From SIG672 sp045535095 (GTDB lineage: Bacteria; Bacillota; Clostridia; Oscillospirales; CAG-272), in assembly GCA_045535095.1 (NCBI GenBank), contig JAZSKY010000072.1, positions 1 to 21,671 on the forward strand: a stretch of 21,671 nt of DNA, given 5' to 3'. The position numbers and the translations under genes are program-made. Every line of letters begins with the position of its first letter. Within the stretch, counting starts at the first letter, position 1. Below the pieces are notes generated by a model. That model saw nothing but the letters and a program-made list of their open reading frames with translations. It searched no databases and was not told the DNA's origin. Below are positions 1 to 6,760 of this stretch, piece by piece.

Positions 1-981
1 TATGAAATATTCCCACCGAAGGACTTTCATAAGTGGGCGGTCATCTGTGAGCATATTATCCGCCACTATAACGAGGGCTGGGCTAACGGATTTTTCTACA
101 ATATCAAATATTGGGAGATCTGGAACGAGGCAGATCTTGATAAGGACGACACTCCCGCCAACCTTAAAAGATGCTGGGGAGGAACTGCCGCGCAGTTTTA
201 CGAATTTTACAAGACTGCCGCAATATATCTCAAGGATAAATTTCCGCATCTTATGATAGGCGGTCCCGCGCTCGCAAACAATACGGGCGCTTGGCTTGAC
301 GATTTTCTTTCCTATATGACAAAGGACGGGAAAAAAGTACCCCTTGATTTCTTCTCATGGCATTGGTACGGCGCAGACCCTAAAAAGCTTACCGCGAGAG
401 CGAAGCTCGTTCGTGAAAAGCTGAATAAGGCAGGATATAGCGACTCGGAAAGCCACCTCAACGAGTGGAACTACGTTAAAAGCTGGGGCGAGGGCTGGAT
501 AGACAGCATCAAGACAATGATATCAATGAAGGGCTCTGCCTTCAACGTGGCTTGTATGTGCGAGGGACAAAGAGCAGGCGTTGATATGATGATGTATTAC
601 GATGCATCTCCTTGCGCTATGAACGGTCTCTGGGACTTCTACACGTGGTATCCGATAAAGGGATACTGGTCTATATACGCCTTTGCAGACCTTTACGACC
701 TCGGTACAGAGGTCTTCAGCGAGAGTGACGATAAGGATATCTATCTGAGCGCCGCAAAGGACGAAAAGGGAAATAAGGCGGTACTTATCTCCTACTTTAC
801 AGACGAGGATAATCAGGCGGAAAAGAGCATTTCGATAGAGCTTGACGGCTACGAAAACTCAGAAAGCGATATTTACCTCGTTGACGCAAACCACGATTAT
901 ACCGTAGTAGAAAGCAAAAAGGGAAGCACATTCACGCTTACGCTCTCCCCGAATACCTTTGTTATGATCAAGAGTAAATAA
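1..981 (+). CDS. GH39-like glycoside hydrolase, C-terminal part (5' truncated by window edge)
   Basis: The frame is open from the first base, giving 326 visible codons. The Trp-Glu-Ile-Trp-Asn-Glu motif at visible residues 38-43 matches the acid/base glutamate region of clan GH-A enzymes such as GH39 beta-xylosidases. The Leu-Asn-Glu-Trp-Asn motif at residues 69-73 fits the nucleophile, Glu155 in visible numbering counted from base 1, about 112 residues downstream as in GH39. SWHWYG (about residue 119) is a typical barrel strand end. The C-terminal ~90 residues look like the small beta-sandwich of GH39 (a run of short strands ending VMIKSK). By family it would retain-hydrolyse beta-linked pentosides or related glycosides; the substrate cannot be read. 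No signal peptide can be judged because the N-terminus is missing. A terminator follows at once. GH30 or GH51 are less likely alternatives. Confidence 0.82.
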   Translation, partial: YEIFPPKDFHKWAVICEHIIRHYNEGWANGFFYNIKYWEIWNEADLDKDDTPANLKRCWGGTAAQFYEFYKTAAIYLKDKFPHLMIGGPALANNTGAWLDDFLSYMTKDGKKVPLDFFSWHWYGADPKKLTARAKLVREKLNKAGYSDSESHLNEWNYVKSWGEGWIDSIKTMISMKGSAFNVACMCEGQRAGVDMMMYYDASPCAMNGLWDFYTWYPIKGYWSIYAFADLYDLGTEVFSESDDKDIYLSAAKDEKGNKAVLISYFTDEDNQAEKSISIELDGYENSESDIYLVDANHDYTVVESKKGSTFTLTLSPNTFVMIKSK

Positions 982-983
982 AG

Positions 984-1012
984 AAAAAGCAATTCACTTG
1001 AACTGCTTTTTT
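984..1012 (+). terminator. Intrinsic terminator of the GH39-like gene
   Basis: Stem 987-995 / 1000-1008 (9 bp with one A-C mismatch, loop ACTT) starts six bases after the stop codon and runs into a T tract. Flanking A and T bases lengthen the stem. Confidence 0.8.
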
Positions 1013-1031
1013 CGTATCTTTGCCTTTACTC

Positions 1032-1060
1032 TTGACAAATTAAAGGATAGGTGGTATAAT
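1032..1060 (+). promoter_or_regulatory. Sigma-A type promoter of the structured leader / Cys-rich surface protein
   Basis: TTGACA at 1032-1037, a 17-bp spacer and TATAAT at 1055-1060 preceded by TGG (extended -10). This is a full-consensus housekeeping promoter. The expected transcription start is around 1067, exactly where the long inverted repeat of the leader begins. Confidence 0.9.
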
Positions 1061-1066
1061 AATTTT

Positions 1067-1287
1067 GCCAAACAAAACTTAATATTTAAGTACGAAAGAA
1101 AACTCGCTATTTTTTAGGGGGGTTCTTTACCCATTTTCTTGTTTCAGCTAATTTGAATTTGGTAAAAACGCAAATTCCGCTTTAGTTGAAACAAGGGGTT
1201 TTCTTTGTGCTGCTTAAGTTTTGTTTGGCGACAATTGGAGTTTGCGTTTTTCGGTGCGCTGACTTCGGTTGGCGCACTTTTTATTTT
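1067..1287 (+). promoter_or_regulatory. Structured 5' leader RNA (candidate riboregulator or independent ncRNA)
   Basis: Almost the whole segment from the predicted transcript start to the ribosome binding site can base pair. P1 is a perfect 16-bp helix, 1067-1082 with 1214-1229. P2 pairs 1089-1093 and 1095-1103 with 1207-1211 and 1198-1206 (14 bp, one bulged G, one G-U). P3 pairs 1138-1151 with 1182-1195 (14 bp, one G-U). P4 pairs 1155-1161 with 1171-1177, closing a 9-nt loop. A small GGGT/ACCC hairpin lies at about 1120-1132 between P2 and P3. Segment 1237-1251 can also pair with 1164-1178 (15 bp, one G-U), and a UUCG-capped terminator-like hairpin closes the leader at 1254-1277. I recognise no known riboswitch core or T-box sequence. 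Alternatives are an independent ~215-nt ncRNA gene (6S-like or other), or a DNA-level inverted repeat such as an inverton or MITE. Confidence 0.72.
1254..1287 (+). terminator. Attenuator-like intrinsic terminator just upstream of the RBS
   Basis: A 10-bp stem, 1254-1263 with 1268-1277 (two G-U pairs), is capped by a C(UUCG)G tetraloop and followed by TTTTTATTTT at 1278-1287. The GGAGG ribosome binding site starts at the next base, 1288. This placement suits transcription attenuation, or termination of a separate RNA with read-through into the gene. Confidence 0.75.
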
Positions 1288-1297
1288 GGAGGAAAAA

Positions 1298-3889
1298 ATG
1301 AAAAAACTGAAGTATTTAATTCCGATCATTCTTTCGCTTGCCGTTCTTGTAACGATCTTCGTCATTTCGCAGATACCTGCGAAGGCGGCGGTCGTGTCGG
1401 GCACTTTCGGAGCCTCAGGTGATAACCTCACTTGGGAACTTGATAACGAAACCTATACTCTTACTATTTCGGGAAGCGGTCCTATGTACTATTATGGGTA
1501 TGATGACGATCAACCTTGGTATGAGTACCGAAGCGTTATTAAATCGGTAAGGATAACTGATGGTGTAACGAGCATTGGTGGTTATGCGTTCAGTTGGTGT
1601 TCCAACCTCACGAGCATAACTATCCCCGATAGTGTAACGAGCATTGGTGAAGGAGCGTTCGAGGGTTGCAGTGGTCTTACAAGTATAACGGTGGAGAGCG
1701 GAAATACAAAATATCACAGTAGTGGAAACTGCCTTATTGCAACGTTTAGTAAAACTTTGATTTTAGGTTGTAACAACAGCATTATTCCTGCTGATGGTAG
1801 TGTAGCAAGCATTGTTGAGAGGGCGTTCGACGTTTGCAGTGGTCTCACGAGCATAACTATCCCCAGTAGCGTAATGAGCATCGGTGAGTCGGCGTTCGTT
1901 GGTTGTTCCAACCTCACAAAGGTGTATATTTCTTCTCCGAGCATTGTGGCAGAACTCACTTCGAGCAACGAGTGTGGTGAGCTGATTTACAGAGCAACGG
2001 CAATATTGATAGATAGTGCTATAACAAGCGTTCCAAATTATATTACAACAAATTATCCTTATACCTCAAACATAACCGAAGACGGCGTTACATATACGGC
2101 GTACACTGAGTCAAAATGCACGTTCGGTCACGATTACGGCGAGGAATGGACATCAAATTATAGTCAGCACTATCACAAATGCAAAAACTGTAATTCTACC
2201 ATAGACAGAGCAGCTCACAGTTATGACAACAGTTGTGATACCTCGTGCAATATCTGCGGATATACACGCACAATTACTCATAACTACTATGACAACTGGT
2301 TAAAGGGTCAAACTCTGCATTGGTATGAATGTTCTATCTGTGGTTTTAGAAAAGACGAATCAACCCATGATTACAACAATAACTGCGATACTACTTGCAA
2401 TACTTGCGGTTACACTCGCACGATAACTCACAGTTATAGCACCGAATGGTCGAGTGATGTAAACAATCACTGGAAAGAGTGTTCTTGCGGTGACAAAAAA
2501 GATATTGGAGATCACATTTACGACAATACCTGCGATACAGAATGTAACACCTGCGGATATATTCGTACTATAACGCACAACTATAAAACCACTTGGTCAA
2601 GCGATACAAATACCCACTGGCACGAGTGTTCTGTTTGCCACGTCAAGAAGGACGAGGCAACGCACACCTTTGATACCTCGTGTGATACGGAATGTAACGT
2701 CTGCGGTTATACACGCACCGTAACACATAATTATAGACCCTCTTGGTCAAACGACGAGAACACGCATTGGCACGAGTGCTCGATCTGCGGAGATAAAAAG
2801 GACGAGGCAAACCACGCGCCCGGTGCACCCGCAACAGAATATGCGGCACAGCTTTGTACGGTGTGTCAGTACGTTATCGAGTCGGCACTTGGACATACGC
2901 ACAAATACAGCGACGAATGGACTTTTAACAGAGACGCACATTGGTATGCATGTTCGGGTTGCAGTGACAAAAAAGATGTTGGTGATCACATTTACGACAA
3001 CACCTGCGATACTACCTGCAACACCTGCGGTTATATTCGCACGATAACGCATACCTACAACACCGTATGGTCTAAAAACGATACACATCACTGGTACGAG
3101 TGCTCGGTTTGTCACGTTAAGAAGGACGAAACAACGCACGTTTACGACAACGCCTGTGATACCGTCTGCAACACCTGCGGACATAACCGTGTAACTACAC
3201 ACAGATACGATAACGCTTGCGACGTGTCTTGTAATATCTGCGGTGATATTCGCACAATAACCCATAGCTATAAATCCTCTTGGTCAAAGGATAAAAACAC
3301 GCACCGGCATGAGTGCTCTGTATGCCACGTCAAAAAGGACGAAGCAAGCCATACTCACGGCGCACCCGCAACCGAGACAGAGGATCAGGTATGTACGGTC
3401 TGCTCGTACGTTATAGCTACGGCGCTCGGACATACTCACACCTATAACGGCGAATGGGAAAAAGACGGCAATAATCACTGGAAAGAGTGCAACTGCGGCG
3501 AGAAATCGTCTGTTTCGGCACATACTTGGGACAGTGGCGTTGTAACTCACGAGCCGAGCGTTGAGCTTGAGGGCGAAAAGACCTTCACTTGTACCGTTTG
3601 CTTTGCGACAAAGACCGAGGCGATAGACAAGCTCGATCCCCCTGCAGATGAACCGAATGATCCCGAAACTCCCGAAGAACCCGATAATTCCGAAACCCCT
3701 TCGGACGACAAGCAGGAGAGTGGAAGCAAGGACGAGTCAAGCACTCCGTCCGATACCACAAACACTCCCACCGCTCCCGAAGAAAGCAAAGATTCAAACA
3801 CCGTTATAATAATTATAGCGGCAGTTGCAGTTATCGCTTGCGGCGGTATGGCGGTTGCTATGGTAGTAATTCTCAAAAAGAAAAAATAA
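1298..3889 (+). CDS. Large surface protein: BspA-type LRRs, nine Cys/His-rich modules, C-terminal membrane anchor
   Basis: The start is ATG 1298 with GGAGG five bases upstream, giving 863 residues; the in-frame codons upstream lie inside the leader and lack a ribosome site. A hydrophobic stretch at about residues 5-24 ending in Ala-Lys-Ala-Ala is a signal peptide. A BspA-like start (about 34-75) leads into LRR_5 repeats with the 'ITIPDSVTSIGEGAFEGC' pattern to about residue 215. From about 272 to 775 come nine modules of roughly 48-70 residues. These carry a Trp, then HW-x-ECS-x-C, a KKD stretch, His, then CDT-x-CN-x-CGY and RTITH. Two modules use a variant cassette (GAPATE...CTVC) instead. 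A Pro/Glu/Ser/Thr-rich spacer (about 780-830) and a transmembrane helix ending KKKK suggest cell-surface anchoring without LPXTG. The paired Cys motifs suggest metal binding (inference), or only rigid spacing. The binding partner is unknown. It is monocistronic, with its own promoter and terminator. Confidence 0.85.
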   Translation: MKKLKYLIPIILSLAVLVTIFVISQIPAKAAVVSGTFGASGDNLTWELDNETYTLTISGSGPMYYYGYDDDQPWYEYRSVIKSVRITDGVTSIGGYAFSWCSNLTSITIPDSVTSIGEGAFEGCSGLTSITVESGNTKYHSSGNCLIATFSKTLILGCNNSIIPADGSVASIVERAFDVCSGLTSITIPSSVMSIGESAFVGCSNLTKVYISSPSIVAELTSSNECGELIYRATAILIDSAITSVPNYITTNYPYTSNITEDGVTYTAYTESKCTFGHDYGEEWTSNYSQHYHKCKNCNSTIDRAAHSYDNSCDTSCNICGYTRTITHNYYDNWLKGQTLHWYECSICGFRKDESTHDYNNNCDTTCNTCGYTRTITHSYSTEWSSDVNNHWKECSCGDKKDIGDHIYDNTCDTECNTCGYIRTITHNYKTTWSSDTNTHWHECSVCHVKKDEATHTFDTSCDTECNVCGYTRTVTHNYRPSWSNDENTHWHECSICGDKKDEANHAPGAPATEYAAQLCTVCQYVIESALGHTHKYSDEWTFNRDAHWYACSGCSDKKDVGDHIYDNTCDTTCNTCGYIRTITHTYNTVWSKNDTHHWYECSVCHVKKDETTHVYDNACDTVCNTCGHNRVTTHRYDNACDVSCNICGDIRTITHSYKSSWSKDKNTHRHECSVCHVKKDEASHTHGAPATETEDQVCTVCSYVIATALGHTHTYNGEWEKDGNNHWKECNCGEKSSVSAHTWDSGVVTHEPSVELEGEKTFTCTVCFATKTEAIDKLDPPADEPNDPETPEEPDNSETPSDDKQESGSKDESSTPSDTTNTPTAPEESKDSNTVIIIIAAVAVIACGGMAVAMVVILKKKK
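2110..3630 (+). repeat. Tandem coding repeats for the Cys/His-rich modules
   Basis: About 1.5 kb of the surface-protein gene consists of nine diverged in-frame repeats of roughly 145-210 bp. The most conserved core encodes CDT-x-CN-x-CGY followed by RTITH, and HW-x-ECSVCHVKKDE recurs three times almost unchanged. Such an array can expand or contract by recombination and is hard to assemble. Confidence 0.85.
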
Positions 3890-3896
3890 AAGCTAA

Positions 3897-3923
3897 AGAG
3901 CAGTTCGTTTGAACTGCTCTTTT
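3897..3923 (+). terminator. Intrinsic terminator of the surface-protein gene
   Basis: A perfect 10-bp stem, 3897-3906 with 3911-3920, has a GTTT loop and is followed by T residues, eight bases after the stop codon. Confidence 0.85.
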
Positions 3924-3930
3924 CATATTT

Positions 3931-4153
3931 GAGGCTTCTCCTTGATGGAGAAGCTCCGCCGTTAGGCGGTGATGAGGTGAACCCCGTTGACTAAAACTTA
4001 CACACTTAAATATAGCCACTCAGAGATCACCTCATCCGTCTTGCCTTCGGTGCCACCGTCTCGCCGCAGCTCGGTCACGCTCGGGCTCTGACACCACACT
4101 GTGGTGTCATTCACTCCCCTCGCGCCGCTTCGCTACCCATCAAGGGGAAGGCT
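3931..4153. mobile_element. Non-coding inverted-repeat element (MITE-like intergenic repeat)
   Basis: The ~220-bp element between two convergent genes has imperfect terminal inverted repeats, GGCTTCTCCTTGATGG (3933-3948) and CCATCAAGGGGAAGGC (4137-4152). Internal palindromes include 3934-3941/3947-3954, CCGCC/GGCGG (3956-3960/3965-3969), GATGAGGTGA (3971-3980) with its complement (4027-4036), and a 10-bp palindrome at 4089-4109. It has no convincing ORF and is more GC-rich than the surrounding intergenic DNA. From memory, similar 'TTGATGGGGAAG...GATGAGGTG' elements are scattered in clostridial gut genomes, but I know no formal name. It ends 12 bp from the sufB stop codon and may replace or act as its terminator. 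Confidence 0.65.
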
Positions 4154-4165
4154 TACGCTGTCACA

Positions 4166-5083
4166 TTATTTAAGAAATCCGTCGATTATCTTTCTTTCGG
4201 CTTCCTCTTCGCTGAGACCGAGAGAGCAGAGCTTGATTATCTGCTCGCCCGCTATCTTTCCGATAGCCGCCTCGTGAATGAGGGATGCCTCCTTGGATTC
4301 TGCAACGAGCGACGGGGTAGCGTCAACTCGTCCGTTATCGGAAAGGATCGCATCGCACTCGGAATGTCCTGTGCAGCGCGTTTTTCCGATGATCTTCGAG
4401 GTGTATCCCTGGTAGGAATTTCCCTTGGCTACCGAACGGGAAACGATGTCAACTCCGCTGTCCTCACCCTCAAGTGTTACCTCGAAATCGGTGATTGCCT
4501 CCTCGTTTCTGTCGGTCATTATTCTCTCGCGGACAAGGAGCTTCGCCTTGTCTGCAAGCGTTGCCTTGGTCTTTCTGTTGGAATAGTCAACACCGCCGAT
4601 CTGAAGGGTGTCTATTGTGAGGGTTGCGCCTTCAGCGAGCGTCATTTCGGTTACGGGATCGATCTTTCTCTCGCCCGAGCCTTCGCCCTCGCCGATATGC
4701 TTTTCAACGTATAGAACCTTCGAATTTTTCTCAAGGAAGAATCTGTGAATACCGTTGTGGAGCGATTCCTTGTCGCTGTCGGTGTGGACTGCACAGCCCG
4801 CAATTATCGTTACGTCAGAATTTTCGCCGATGTAGAAATCATTGTAAACGAGGTCGTTTACGCCCGATTTTGTAAGGCAAGCAGGGATATAAACCGTCTC
4901 GCTCTTGGTGTTCGGCTTTACCTTGATCTCGATACCGGAGCGGTCAAAAAGAGGCTCTATCGAGACGTTTTTGGTCGATTTGCGTCCCACGCACTCTCCG
5001 TCCTCGCGGATGTTGTACGAAGCCTTTTCGAGTCCGTCATAGTCGGCAATTATTTTAAGCATTTTTTCTGTGACTTTATTCAT
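4166..5083 (-). CDS. sufB: SufB/SufD-family Fe-S cluster scaffold subunit (minimal SufBC type)
   Basis: The 305-residue protein has a parallel beta-helix character with alternating short strands, and ends in the SufB/D C-terminal helical signature (HEAAIGKIAGEQIIKL, then LGLSEEEAERKIIDGFL). It is shorter than canonical SufB (~465) or SufD (~430). That length matches the single SufB-like partner of the SUF-like minimal systems in methanogens and anaerobic Firmicutes. With SufC it would form the cytosolic scaffold that builds Fe-S clusters. A conserved Cys lies in the segment GKTRCTGHSECDAIL (about 235-250), a plausible ligand region by position. The start ATG overlaps the sufC stop by four bases, so translational coupling is likely. 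No sufS, sufU or sufD is adjacent. Confidence 0.85.
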   Translation of the reverse strand: MNKVTEKMLKIIADYDGLEKASYNIREDGECVGRKSTKNVSIEPLFDRSGIEIKVKPNTKSETVYIPACLTKSGVNDLVYNDFYIGENSDVTIIAGCAVHTDSDKESLHNGIHRFFLEKNSKVLYVEKHIGEGEGSGERKIDPVTEMTLAEGATLTIDTLQIGGVDYSNRKTKATLADKAKLLVRERIMTDRNEEAITDFEVTLEGEDSGVDIVSRSVAKGNSYQGYTSKIIGKTRCTGHSECDAILSDNGRVDATPSLVAESKEASLIHEAAIGKIAGEQIIKLCSLGLSEEEAERKIIDGFLK

Positions 5084-5817
5084 ACTCTCTTAACGCTCCT
5101 TCCTTTGGGGCATGCGCACGATTCCTTGTTCTCCATGCGCAGAAGGGGAAGTATCTCGTCGGGAGTGCCGATTGCCTCGACCTTGCCGGCAGCCACGAGA
5201 ATTATCTCGTCTGCAGTCTCAAGAAGACGCTCCTGATGCGAAATAATGACCTGAGAGCGGCGCTTGTCCGTTCTCATGGAATCGAGTACCCCGATAAGCT
5301 CTCTGAAACTCCAGAGGTCGATACCCGCCTCAGGCTCATCGAAGATGCTGAGCAGGGACTTGTCTCCTCTTGCAAGCACGCTTGCGATCTCGATACGCTT
5401 CATCTCTCCACCCGAAAGACTCTTAGTAAGCTCGCGGCTGATGTAGTCGCGCTTGCAGAGTCCTACCGTGTCAAGAAGCTCCTTGCACTCGTTCTCGGAA
5501 AGCTCGCGGCCTGCCGCAAGATTTAAAAGATCGCGTACTGTAAAGCCCTTGAATGTTACGGGGATCTGGAATCCGTAGCTGATACCGAGATTTGCTCTCT
5601 CGCTTATCGAAAGATCGGTGATGTCTTTTCCGTTGAATATGATATTTCCCGAGGTCGCCTTTTCGATACCGACGATAAGCTTTGCAAGGGTAGTCTTGCC
5701 GCCGCCGTTAGGTCCGGTTATAGCGATCATTTTGCCGTCGGGTATTTCAAGCGAAATGTTGTCGGTTATATTTTTACCGTTCGGGAGTGTGAACGTTATG
5801 TTTTTAAGTTCAAGCAT
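5080..5817 (-). CDS. sufC: SufC-type ABC ATPase of Fe-S cluster assembly
   Basis: I chose ATG 5817 (245 residues), because AAAGGA lies about 11 bases upstream and the product then begins MLELKNITFTL, as SufC proteins usually do. An in-frame ATG at 5856 adds 13 residues but has no ribosome site. Motifs in order are Walker A GPNGGGKTT (35-43), Q-loop Gln84, signature LSGGEMKR (134-141), Walker B ending in Asp160-Glu161, D-loop Asp167 and the switch His in ISHQ (about 192). There is no membrane domain, so this is the soluble ATPase that drives the SufB partner. It is first in a two-gene operon with sufB. The C-terminal tail has a CxC motif (SCACPKG) that I cannot interpret. Confidence 0.9.
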   Translation of the reverse strand: MLELKNITFTLPNGKNITDNISLEIPDGKMIAITGPNGGGKTTLAKLIVGIEKATSGNIIFNGKDITDLSISERANLGISYGFQIPVTFKGFTVRDLLNLAAGRELSENECKELLDTVGLCKRDYISRELTKSLSGGEMKRIEIASVLARGDKSLLSIFDEPEAGIDLWSFRELIGVLDSMRTDKRRSQVIISHQERLLETADEIILVAAGKVEAIGTPDEILPLLRMENKESCACPKGRSVKRV

Positions 5818-5891
5818 TCTGTTAAACGTCCTTTCTTTTGTTTGTATTTTTAGCATAAAGCGGATATAGTCTTATAAATATATCACATTAC

Positions 5892-5920
5892 ATAATAACA
5901 TAGCGGAGTGATTTTGTCAA
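5892..5920 (-). promoter_or_regulatory. Promoter of sufC-sufB
   Basis: On the minus strand, TTGACA (5915-5920), a 17-bp spacer and TATTAT (5892-5897) lie about 75 bp upstream of the chosen sufC start. I see no Rrf2/IscR-type palindrome beyond doubt. Confidence 0.75.
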
Positions 5921-5954
5921 GTGGAAAATGATAACTCTGAAAATATACTTATAC

Positions 5955-5983
5955 TTGACAACTGTGCGTGTTTATGGTACAAT
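5955..5983 (+). promoter_or_regulatory. Promoter of the small ORF / putative lipoprotein unit
   Basis: TTGACA at 5955-5960, 17 bp, TACAAT at 5978-5983 with TGG in front. It is divergent from the suf promoter 34 bp away. Confidence 0.8.
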
Positions 5984-5996
5984 ATTTGCAGAGGTG

Positions 5997-6080
5997 ATGG
6001 CTGCGTGCTATGTTGGTGCTCCCGCGCTTGCCGGACTACTACCCACCATTGGGAATTATGCGACTGTGTCGGTATCTTGA
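5997..6080 (+). CDS. 27-codon ORF of unknown role (leader peptide, small protein or gene remnant)
   Basis: ATG 5997 follows GAGGTG directly and lies 14 bases after the -10 box, so a ribosome site essentially begins the transcript. The product starts MAACYVGAPALAGLLPTIGN and is fairly hydrophobic. A second open frame continues past its stop (LIAGVKSTCYLTWKMSAD, ending at 6133), so the pair could be one frameshifted remnant. The next gene starts 69 bases after this stop. I recognise no family. Confidence 0.35.
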   Translation: MAACYVGAPALAGLLPTIGNYATVSVS

Positions 6081-6149
6081 TTGCCGGTGTAAAATCAACT
6101 TGCTATTTGACATGGAAAATGTCAGCCGATTAGAAAGTGAGTGAAACAT

Positions 6150-6629
6150 ATGACACGAACAAAAAAGTATATGCAGGTAATATTGGTTTTTGTTGGTTTT
6201 ATCACTATACTTAGTAGTACTTCTTGTTCTTTTCAAAAGAAAGACTTCTATATTTTTGAAGATATATCTGACTGTGAGAATATTACCGAGCATCTTGAAG
6301 ATGAAACTAAATTAGAAATATATGACACCCCCGAAAAAGACCCTGCACTAAAAGATATAGAATATAAGAGTTTTTATGCCGCAAGATACAAGTCTCGGAA
6401 AATGGATTTTGAAATCTTCGCATATGAGTTTAAAAACGCCGAAGATTTAGAAGAATATTGCACAAACAAAGATGAGTGCTATGAGTCTTACGGCATTAAA
6501 TCTCAAGGCTTGTTCTACACATTCATATATGTTGCAGATGAAAATCGAGCATACTCTTTATATACAAACACGTTTGATGATAAAGAAGTTAAGGAGATTT
6601 TAGAAAAAACCTTTTCAATCAAAAAGTAA
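6150..6629 (+). CDS. Small putative lipoprotein of unknown function
   Basis: ATG 6150 is preferred, with a GTGAG-type ribosome site; an in-frame GTG at 6141 would add three residues. The product has 159 residues. A lysine-containing N-terminus is followed by a hydrophobic helix (about residues 8-22) and SSTSC, which may be a weak lipobox with Cys26, so it is probably exported and lipid-anchored. The mature part is acidic, rich in Glu, Asp, Lys and Tyr, and without a motif I know. Codons are AT-rich (AAA, GAA, TAT, ATA), unlike the suf and GH2 genes, which suggests recent acquisition. It shares its promoter with the 27-codon ORF and ends at its own terminator. Confidence 0.6.
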   Translation: MTRTKKYMQVILVFVGFITILSSTSCSFQKKDFYIFEDISDCENITEHLEDETKLEIYDTPEKDPALKDIEYKSFYAARYKSRKMDFEIFAYEFKNAEDLEEYCTNKDECYESYGIKSQGLFYTFIYVADENRAYSLYTNTFDDKEVKEILEKTFSIKK

Positions 6630-6646
6630 TTTTATCCTGCAATGAA

Positions 6647-6680
6647 AACAAAACCGCTCTTTCGAGCGGCTTTGTTGTTT
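6647..6680 (+). terminator. Terminator of the putative lipoprotein gene
   Basis: Stem 6654-6659 / 6664-6669 (CCGCTC/GAGCGG, loop TTTC) is extended across one mismatch by 6647-6652 / 6671-6676, and T-rich DNA follows. Confidence 0.75.
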
Positions 6681-6760
6681 ATACGTGCTCTGCGAGTGCG
6701 TAATCATACTATACGCTAAAAACATTTTCAAAAACACACCACTTTTCCGCAAAACGCGCG

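Noticed and set aside
1067..1229. T-box or c-di-GMP-I riboswitch for the leader
   Set aside because: No T-box antiterminator consensus and no c-di-GMP-I core motif can be found; the pairing pattern differs.
2747..3265. 172-codon minus-strand frame inside the Cys-rich repeats
   Set aside because: Repetitive antisense product of the tandem coding repeats, with no start signals.
2110..3630. Regular repeats considered as a CRISPR array
   Set aside because: The repeats are in-frame protein-coding modules with diverging codons and no constant repeat/unique spacer pattern; no cas genes are in the window.
4274..5236. Plus-strand frames of 146 and 163 codons over sufB
   Set aside because: Antisense shadows of sufB; no supporting motifs or signals.
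5921..6133. 70-codon plus-strand frame starting inside the promoter region
   Set aside because: Its start precedes the -35 box and has no ribosome site. Only its last part is of interest, as a possible second-frame continuation of the 27-codon ORF.
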